Source: Methylomonas sp.
GTDB taxonomy: Bacteria; Pseudomonadota; Gammaproteobacteria; Methylococcales; Methylomonadaceae
Assembly: GCA_026988195.1 (NCBI GenBank)
Contig: JALSLS010000256.1
Location: 1-10,997 of the forward strand
Reading direction: 5' to 3'
Length of the DNA stretch: 10,997 nucleotides
Below the pieces are notes generated by a model. It was not told the DNA's origin, searched no databases, and worked only from the letters and a program-made list of their open reading frames with translations. The translations under genes were made by a program, and so were the position numbers. Positions 6,001 through 10,997 of the stretch are shown here, one piece after another. Each line of letters starts with the position of its first letter. Positions within the stretch are counted from its first letter, which is position 1.

Positions 6001-6162
6001 AAGGAATGTGCATGAAACAACTTCCCGATTTCTAACGTGTCTTTTTGCTCCAGATGGAATGATCTCATTCGTTGCGTAGCTTGCTATGCGCCTCATGAGA
6101 TCATTCCACCTGAAACAAAAATCCTACGTTATAATTTCGGGAAGTTATTCCATACACGTTCC
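6001..6162. repeat. Palindromic MITE-like element, copy B (162 bp)
   Basis: It is flanked by TA (5999-6000 and 6163-6164), starts AAGGAATGTG and ends CACGTTCC. In reverse orientation it matches copy A with one difference (GGAAT versus GGAAC) over 161 aligned positions, including the positions where A's own two arms disagree. The arms converge on a perfect TGGAATGATCTCAT/ATGAGATCATTCCA pair and the 40-nt structured core at 6062-6101. It has no coding capacity. It lies between the divergent genes grxD and argD. Confidence 0.85.
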
Positions 6163-6266
6163 TAAGAAACCATTTTAGCCCTAAAACCATCCACAAAAAA
6201 TAGCCTATAAAAAGCCAGAAATACCACCTTGCGGAGTATAAACTATATTTTCTAATAAAAACACAC

Positions 6267-6294
6267 TTGCCTGATTTTGTGTACTCGATATAAT
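6267..6294 (+). promoter_or_regulatory. Candidate sigma70 promoter for argDF
   Basis: TTGCCT (6267-6272) and a perfect TATAAT (6289-6294) are separated by 16 bp, giving a predicted start near 6301 and a leader of about 43 nt to the argD ATG. It is the best promoter match in the window and is correctly placed for argD-argF. Confidence 0.55.
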
Positions 6295-6309
6295 GGAACG
6301 TTTTTCTAC

Positions 6310-6322
6310 GAATTTTTAATTC
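6310..6322 (+). promoter_or_regulatory. ArgR-box-like palindrome after the argD promoter
   Basis: GAATTTTTAATTC is a 13-nt palindrome just downstream of the expected argD transcription start. It resembles half of the ArgR operator pattern TGAAT-4 nt-ATTCA, but it has five central bases instead of four and lacks the outer T and A. The position suits repression by arginine. No argR gene is visible, and AT-rich DNA yields such matches by chance. Confidence 0.2.
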
Positions 6323-6343
6323 TCGACAAAAACACTATTGATA

Positions 6344-7525
6344 ATGACTAGTCATATTATGCCCACCTATGGACGATTACCAATCACCTTTGAAAAAGGG
6401 GATGGTGTATGGCTATGGGATCAATCTAATAAACGTTACCTTGATGCTTTATCCGGCATTGCCGTCTGTAACTTGGGGCACGCACACCCAGCGGTTCACC
6501 AGGCAATTTGTGAGCAAAGTAAAAAGTTAATCCATACTTCAAACTTATATGGTATTGCCACACAGGAACAATTAGCCGACCAATTAGCCAGTAGAAGCGG
6601 CATGGATAGTGTATTTTTCTGTAATTCAGGTGCAGAAGCAAATGAAGCAGCTATAAAAATTGCTCGCTTATATGGTCACCGACAAGGTATTGAAAAACCT
6701 TGCGTACTGGTTATGAATAAAAGTTTTCATGGCAGGACTTTAGCAACATTAAGTGCAACGGGTAACCCTAAAGTTCAAGAGGGTTTCTCTCCTCTAGTCG
6801 AAGGTTTTATTCATGTCCCTTATAATGATATTAAGGCTATAAAATCAGCCATAAAGGATAATAGTAATATTGTTGCCGTCTTTGTTGAACCCGTACAAGG
6901 CGAAGGCGGTGTACATATTCCTGCTACTGACTTTTTAAACCAAATTAGAACATTATGTGACCAGCATCATTTACTGATGATGCTAGATGAAATTCAAACT
7001 GGGATTGGTAGAACTGGAAAGTTTTTAGCCTATCAACATAATTCTATAACTCCTGATGTTTGCACGGTGGCGAAAGCACTTGGTAATGGCGTTCCTATTG
7101 GCGCATGCCTTGCAAAGGGAGTTGCTGCCACACTATTAACCGCAGGAAAACATGGATCAACATTTGGCGGGAACCCTTTAGCATGTAGTGCCGCCCTTGC
7201 TGTACTCAACACGCTTGACAAGGACAGTATTATTGGCCAAGTAGAATCTAAAGGCTCTCAGATATGTACAAACCTGACTAACAAATTAAAAAATAACCCT
7301 GCTGTTTCAAATATTAGAAACAAAGGCTTAATGATAGGTATAGACCTTGAACTCCCATGTGCTGAACTTGTCAATACAGCACAAGAACAAGGCTTACTCA
7401 TTAATGTTACCGCGGAAAAAACCATACGTTTATTGCCGCCTTTAATCATCAATTCAGAACAAATTGAAATACTGACAGATACTTTGTCACATCTCATTGA
7501 AGAATTCACAACACGCTGTAAATAA
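6344..7525 (+). CDS. argD: Acetylornithine aminotransferase (PLP class III)
   Basis: ArgD makes N-acetylornithine from N-acetylglutamate semialdehyde with glutamate as amino donor, in arginine synthesis, and can also serve lysine synthesis as the succinyldiaminopimelate aminotransferase. From the ATG at 6344 the product is 393 aa, the usual length. It starts MTSHIMPTYGRLPITF, matching family N-termini; a TTG two codons upstream (6338) is less likely. Signatures are YLDALSGIAVCNLGHAHP, FFCNSGAEANEAAIKIAR (PLP phosphate), VEPVQGEGG, LDEIQTGIGRTGK with the PLP-ring Asp215, the Schiff-base Lys244 in TVAKALGNGVPIGA, and GSTFGGNPLA. No clear Shine-Dalgarno is seen, and the start codon lies inside the palindrome ATGACTAGTCAT (6344-6355). 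It overlaps argF by one base. Biosynthetic argD is favoured over catabolic paralogues by the argF partner. Confidence 0.96.
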   Translation: MTSHIMPTYGRLPITFEKGDGVWLWDQSNKRYLDALSGIAVCNLGHAHPAVHQAICEQSKKLIHTSNLYGIATQEQLADQLASRSGMDSVFFCNSGAEANEAAIKIARLYGHRQGIEKPCVLVMNKSFHGRTLATLSATGNPKVQEGFSPLVEGFIHVPYNDIKAIKSAIKDNSNIVAVFVEPVQGEGGVHIPATDFLNQIRTLCDQHHLLMMLDEIQTGIGRTGKFLAYQHNSITPDVCTVAKALGNGVPIGACLAKGVAATLLTAGKHGSTFGGNPLACSAALAVLNTLDKDSIIGQVESKGSQICTNLTNKLKNNPAVSNIRNKGLMIGIDLELPCAELVNTAQEQGLLINVTAEKTIRLLPPLIINSEQIEILTDTLSHLIEEFTTRCK

Positions 7526-8430
7526 TGATGAAACCCAAACATTTTATTAGCCTACTTGATTTAACTAGCGATGAATTTCGCTCATTAATTAGTAGAGCTA
7601 CTGACCTAAAAAATAACAGAGACCCTAACTTTCAACCTTTGAAAGGACAGGTATTAGCTATGATTTTTGAAAAATCATCTACTCGAACCCGCATTTCATT
7701 TGAAACGGGAATGACTCACTTTGGGGGCAGTGCTATATTTTTATCTCCCAGAGACACCCAACTAGGACGGGGCGAACCCCTCCAAGACAGTGCAAAAGTC
7801 ATCTCAAGTATGGTAGATGGCATTATGTTACGAACCTTTTCACACGAAACAGTAACCACTTTTGCAAAACACTCCAGTGTCCCTGTTATTAATGGTTTAA
7901 CAGGATTATTACATCCCTGCCAATTACTTGCCGATATGCAAACTTATTTTGAGCATAGAGGGGATATTGCTGGAAAAACGGTTACTTGGGTGGGTGATGG
8001 TAATAATATGTGTCACTCATACATCAATGCAGCGCGTGTTCTTGACTTTAAACTCAATATTGCTTGCCCTGAAGGCTATAAACCTAATCAAGCAATAGTT
8101 GATGCTGCAGGAAACCATGTAGCTTTCTTTAATAGTACCGAGCAAGCCACTAAAAACTCTGACCTAGTGGTCACTGATGTTTGGGCAAGCATGGGACAAG
8201 AAGAAGAACAGAAAAAGCGTGAACTTGCCTTTAAAGATTTACAAGTAAATGCACCCGCAATGAATGCGGCTAACCATGACGCTTTATTTATGCACTGCTT
8301 ACCAGCTCACCGGGGTGAAGAAGTGACTTCTGAGGTTATTGATGGGCCGCAAAGCGTGGTCTTTGATGCTGCTGAAAACCGCTTACACGCACAAAAAGCA
8401 CTATTAGAACTGTTACTCACTAAGGAATGA
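7525..8430 (+). CDS. argF: Ornithine carbamoyltransferase
   Basis: ArgF combines ornithine and carbamoyl phosphate into citrulline in the cytoplasm, the next stage of arginine synthesis after ornithine is formed. The 301-aa product shows all the signatures: the carbamoyl-phosphate loop FEKSSTRTRISFE (STRTR at 52-56), HPCQ at 130-133, TWVGDGNNMCHSYI, DVWASMG (218-224, ornithine-binding SMG loop) and MHCLPAHRGEEV (Cys258). The first ATG overlaps the argD stop as TAATG, and a second ATG follows directly, so starts at 7525 and 7528 are both possible; coupling to argD is likely. The last two codons (AAG GAA) and the stop TGA lie inside the left end of repeat F. The protein still reaches the normal ENRLHAQKALLELLL end. 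Confidence 0.96.
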   Translation: MMKPKHFISLLDLTSDEFRSLISRATDLKNNRDPNFQPLKGQVLAMIFEKSSTRTRISFETGMTHFGGSAIFLSPRDTQLGRGEPLQDSAKVISSMVDGIMLRTFSHETVTTFAKHSSVPVINGLTGLLHPCQLLADMQTYFEHRGDIAGKTVTWVGDGNNMCHSYINAARVLDFKLNIACPEGYKPNQAIVDAAGNHVAFFNSTEQATKNSDLVVTDVWASMGQEEEQKKRELAFKDLQVNAPAMNAANHDALFMHCLPAHRGEEVTSEVIDGPQSVVFDAAENRLHAQKALLELLLTKE

Positions 8431-8489
8431 GAATTTAATAACTTCCCGCTTTTGACTCAGAATTGGGAACTTATTAAACCCTCATTCCT
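8423..8489. repeat. Short palindromic element F (67 bp) at the argF 3' end
   Basis: The arms at 8423-8447 (AGGAATGAGAATTTAATAAC then TTCCC) and 8465-8489 pair at 22 of 25 positions around a 17-nt loop. The terminus AGGAATG after TA and the block AATAACTTCCCG are shared with elements A-C, so it looks like a short relative. A TA precedes it (8421-8422). It may act as the argF 3' end, but no T-run follows. Confidence 0.7.
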
Positions 8490-8519
8490 CAATAATATAC
8501 AGGCTTTAGTTTAAACCTT

Positions 8520-9206
8520 ATGAAAGACTCTTCTGTGAAAAAAATTTTAATCGGCTTAATTACGCTACTGTGTTTCAACCCTGCAGTTCATGCAAAAACT
8601 GTCTATGTGACAGATAGCATGAAATTTACCCTTAGAAGCAGTGAAAGTAACCGCAGTAAAATTCTAAAAATGCTACCTAGCGGTACGGCTTTAACCCTTC
8701 TCAAGCAAAATAACAATACCCATTACAGCAAGGTGCGTACCAGTAGTGGTGTTGAAGGTTATATATTAACCAGACATACATTAAACAAGCCTATTAGTAA
8801 ATGGTACCTAAATAAAGCAAATAAAAAATTAGAAACTTTGCAGCAAGAGTCTGAGTTAATCAAACAAGAACTTGCCCAATTAAAAGGTAATAACAATGAC
8901 ACACTTAGTTCCAACCAAGCACTCTCTCAAGAACGCGACCAATTAAGCAAAGAACTCAATGATTTACGCCAAACAGCTGCAAACGCAGTACAGTTAAAGC
9001 ATGATAGAGATCAGTCTAGAAAAAAAATAATTACATTAAGTAATGAGTTAAAAGAAGTTTCACATGAAAACCAAATGCTTAAAGATAGTGCCAATCAGGA
9101 CTGGTTTTTATATGGGGGAATACTGTCTTTATTTGGGGTGATTTTAGGGTTCATTTTACCGAAATTAAGCTGGCGCAGAAAAACCAGTAATTGGGATACA
9201 TTTTAA
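8520..9206 (+). CDS. YgiM-like SH3-domain membrane protein (TIGR04211 type)
   Basis: This 228-aa protein has the same layout as E. coli YgiM (206 aa). A signal peptide (MKDSSVKK, then a hydrophobic run, likely cut after VHA at 25) is followed by a bacterial SH3 domain (about 26-90, TVYVTDSMKFTLRSS, GTALTLL, SKVRTSSGVEGYI). A long heptad-rich coiled coil follows (about 97-193, many L, E, K and Q). One membrane helix (about 195-216, DWFLYGGILSLFGVILGFIL) precedes a basic tail (SWRRK). The protein should therefore lie in the periplasm, anchored by its C-terminal helix. Function is not established; SH3b domains often bind peptidoglycan. The ATG at 8520 lacks a clear Shine-Dalgarno; the GTG five codons later would shorten the charged n-region. 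It sits between argF and ilvD with no obvious pathway link. Confidence 0.88.
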   Translation: MKDSSVKKILIGLITLLCFNPAVHAKTVYVTDSMKFTLRSSESNRSKILKMLPSGTALTLLKQNNNTHYSKVRTSSGVEGYILTRHTLNKPISKWYLNKANKKLETLQQESELIKQELAQLKGNNNDTLSSNQALSQERDQLSKELNDLRQTAANAVQLKHDRDQSRKKIITLSNELKEVSHENQMLKDSANQDWFLYGGILSLFGVILGFILPKLSWRRKTSNWDTF

Positions 9207-9222
9207 CAACAGACACAAGACT

Positions 9223-9261
9223 AAAGGCTAAAAGAGCACGCGCTACTTTAGCCCAGCCTTT
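9223..9261 (+). terminator. Hairpin between the SH3-protein gene and ilvD
   Basis: Two stems that exclude each other can form: GGCTAAA/TTTAGCC (9226-9232 with 9247-9253) and AAAGGCT/AGCCTTT (9223-9229 with 9255-9261). Only TTTT-C follows, so termination would be weak or partial. It ends about 30 bp before the ilvD start and could affect ilvD expression. Confidence 0.35.
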
Positions 9262-9278
9262 TCAAATCATATATATTT

Positions 9279-9282
9279 AGGA
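9279..9282 (+). promoter_or_regulatory. ilvD ribosome binding site
   Basis: AGGA, continuing AAA, lies 9 nt before the ATG at 9292. It is one of the clearer Shine-Dalgarno sequences in the window and it fixes the ilvD start. Confidence 0.7.
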
Positions 9283-9291
9283 AAATTTCAC

Positions 9292-10983
9292 ATGGCAAAT
9301 TCAGGTGATAATAACACTCGTCACTTTTCGTCTTTAGTTGTTGATGGTATGGAACGTGCACCAAGTCGTGCAATGTTACATGCTGTAGGCTTTAAGAATG
9401 AAGATTTCAAAAAACCTCAAATTGGTATTGCATCTACATGGAGTATGGTCACACCTTGTAATATGCATATCAATGACCTTGCTGATAATGCGGCAAAAGG
9501 GGTTGATGAGGCTAATGGTAAAGCAGTGATTTTTAATACAATCACCATCTCTGATGGTATTTCTATGGGCACAGAGGGTATGAAATACTCTTTAGTCTCC
9601 CGTGAAGTGATTGCTGATTCTATTGAAACTGTTGTAGGCTGTCAGGGCTTTGATGGTGTTGTCGCTATTGGCGGGTGTGATAAAAACATGCCTGGATGTA
9701 TGATTGCAATTTCACGCTTAAACCGCCCTGCTATCTTTGTGTATGGAGGCACTATTTTACCAGGCTGCCATAAAAACAAAAAACTTGATGTTGTTTCTGT
9801 CTTTGAAGCGGTTGGAGCAAGAGCTAACAATAAAATTGACGATATTGAACTAGCCGCTATTGAAGAAAAAGCAATTCCTGGGGCAGGTTCTTGTGGTGGT
9901 ATGTATACAGCTAATACCATGGCATCTGCTATTGAAGCCCTAGGTATGAGTTTACCAAACAGCTCAGCTCAAGCGGCTACTTCTGAAGATAAACGTATTG
10001 ATTGTGAACGTGCTGGTGCTGCGGTTCTTGAGTTATTAAAAAATGATATCAAGCCTAGTGATATTATGACAAAAAAAGCATTTGAAAATGCCATAACCAT
10101 GATCATTGCTTTAGGCGGCTCAACCAACGCCGTACTGCATATGATTGCCATGGCAAATACTGCTAAAATTGATATTACATTGGATGACTTTACTCGTATC
10201 GGAGCTAATGTACCTATGCTTGCCGACTTAAAGCCTAGTGGTCGCTATCAAATGGCTGAGCTAATAGAAATTGGTGGCATTCAACCCTTAATGAAAACTT
10301 TATTAGACCACGGCTTATTACACGGTGACTGTTTAACCGTGACGGGTAAAACATTAGCAGAAAACCTAGCTGATGTTAAACCCTATCCTGAAGGGCAAGA
10401 TATAATTAGACCACTAGACAACCCTATAAAAAAAGATAGTCATTTAGCCATTTTATACGGGAATCTAGCCACTGAAGGTTCTGTTGCTAAAATCACAGGT
10501 AAAGAAGGCTTAGTTTTTACCGGTTCAGCTAAAGTGTTTGACGCTGAGGAAGAAGCCCTGCAAAGCATCCTTAATGGTGGCATTGTTAAAGGTGACATTA
10601 TTGTTATTCGCTACGAAGGCCCTAAAGGTGGGCCAGGCATGAGAGAAATGCTTTCACCAACCTCTGCTGTTATGGGAAAAGGTTTAGGACAAGACATTGC
10701 CTTAATTACTGACGGACGGTTTTCGGGTGGAACCCATGGCTTTGTTGTTGGACATATCACCCCTGAAGCTTATGTTGGAGGTGCTTTAGCGATTGTTGAA
10801 AATGGTGATAAAATCACTATAGATGCCGAAACAAAAGAACTGACCTTGCATTTAGATGATAGCGTAATCACTCAACGCCTAGAAAAATGGCAACAACCTG
10901 CACCCAAATATACTCGTGGTGTACTTGCTAAGTACGCAAAATTAGTTAGCTCTGCATCTACTGGTGCCGTTACTGACAATTAG
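9292..10983 (+). CDS. ilvD: Dihydroxy-acid dehydratase
   Basis: IlvD dehydrates 2,3-dihydroxy-isovalerate and 2,3-dihydroxy-3-methylvalerate to the keto acids that lead to valine, leucine, isoleucine and pantothenate. The 563-aa product is complete, beginning MANSGDNNTRHFSS with a good ribosome site. The three cluster cysteines are visible: Cys56 in MVTPCNMH, Cys129 in GGCDKNMPGC and Cys201 in GAGSCGGMYTANTM. Lys131 in DKNMPG is the expected carbamylated Mg ligand. The C-terminal IRYEGPKGGPGMREML and DGRFSGGTHGFVVGH carry substrate and catalytic serine contacts. The length of about 560 aa fits the [2Fe-2S] form better than the longer enteric [4Fe-4S] form (about 616 aa); that is inference from length and sequence type. 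No other ilv gene or leader attenuator is visible upstream. Confidence 0.97.
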   Translation: MANSGDNNTRHFSSLVVDGMERAPSRAMLHAVGFKNEDFKKPQIGIASTWSMVTPCNMHINDLADNAAKGVDEANGKAVIFNTITISDGISMGTEGMKYSLVSREVIADSIETVVGCQGFDGVVAIGGCDKNMPGCMIAISRLNRPAIFVYGGTILPGCHKNKKLDVVSVFEAVGARANNKIDDIELAAIEEKAIPGAGSCGGMYTANTMASAIEALGMSLPNSSAQAATSEDKRIDCERAGAAVLELLKNDIKPSDIMTKKAFENAITMIIALGGSTNAVLHMIAMANTAKIDITLDDFTRIGANVPMLADLKPSGRYQMAELIEIGGIQPLMKTLLDHGLLHGDCLTVTGKTLAENLADVKPYPEGQDIIRPLDNPIKKDSHLAILYGNLATEGSVAKITGKEGLVFTGSAKVFDAEEEALQSILNGGIVKGDIIVIRYEGPKGGPGMREMLSPTSAVMGKGLGQDIALITDGRFSGGTHGFVVGHITPEAYVGGALAIVENGDKITIDAETKELTLHLDDSVITQRLEKWQQPAPKYTRGVLAKYAKLVSSASTGAVTDN

Positions 10984-10997
10984 AAATATAGGGTGGA

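Larger units (their letters stand above)
5849..6343. other. Divergent grxD/argD control region interrupted by element B
   Basis: No gene lies here. The grxD side (5849-5998) is AT-rich and contains TTTTATC-CAT-GATAAAA, a 7-bp stem at about 5893-5909, upstream of the grxD ribosome site. I could not assign a firm grxD promoter. Element B fills 6001-6162. The argD side has a small TTTTAG-CC-CTAAAA hairpin (6173-6186), a good sigma70-type promoter (6267-6294) and a palindrome just after it. Element B therefore separates the two promoters without touching the argD -35. Confidence 0.6.

Noticed and set aside
760..6170. CRISPR array from repeated similar sequences
   Set aside because: The repeats are long, palindromic, far apart and in mixed orientation, with no regular short spacers and no cas genes.
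6338..6343. TTG at 6338 as the argD start
   Set aside because: The ATG at 6344 gives the usual MTSHIMPTYGRLP N-terminus and length; TTG is a rarer start and no Shine-Dalgarno supports it.
10984..10997. Start of another repeat or the next gene's ribosome site (TAGGGTGGA)
   Set aside because: Only 14 bases remain after ilvD, too few to tell.

Overview
The window looks like an AT-rich gammaproteobacterial chromosome, and a methylotroph or methanotroph of the Methylococcales type fits best. The gamma assignment rests on ParC, MlaA, RNase T, the CGFS glutaredoxin and a YgiM-like SH3 protein, all recognisable along their whole length. The methylotroph guess rests on one partial gene at the left edge. 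It resembles the ATP-grasp (MfnD-like) family that accompanies tetrahydromethanopterin synthesis, so this part is inference.

Layout: 1-485 (minus) is the 5' part of the ATP-grasp gene. 486-979 is a gene-free stretch packed with palindromic repeats. 980-3208 (minus) is parC and 3475-4212 (minus) is mlaA; the gap between them holds a short repeat and a perfect 29-bp inverted repeat. rnt (4394-5020, plus) is divergent from mlaA. grxD (5537-5848, minus) converges on rnt across 516 bp that is almost entirely two palindromic elements. argD (6344-7525) and argF (7525-8430) follow on the plus strand as a translationally coupled arginine pair. Then come a YgiM/TIGR04211-like SH3 membrane protein (8520-9206) and ilvD (9292-10983).

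The genes are housekeeping: chromosome decatenation (ParC), outer-membrane lipid asymmetry (MlaA), RNA 3'-end maturation (RNase T), iron-sulfur delivery (GrxD), arginine synthesis (ArgD, ArgF) and branched-chain amino acid synthesis (IlvD). GrxD and IlvD share a loose link, because IlvD needs an iron-sulfur cluster and monothiol glutaredoxins carry such clusters.

The unusual part is the spaces between genes. Four elements share an AGGAAYG terminus flanked by TA: A 765-925, B 6001-6162, C 3261-3323 and F 8423-8489. A and B are near-identical and inverted. C equals A with exactly 98 bp removed between 8-bp direct repeats. Two others, D (5020-5176) and G (5180-5475), are related by core or terminus. 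A/B and D share a 40-nt structured core with a compensatory base-pair change although their arms differ. Element ends supply the stop codons of rnt and argF. No transposase, CRISPR, toxin, phage or defence gene is visible. I found no new protein-coding system; the repeat family is the part worth following up.
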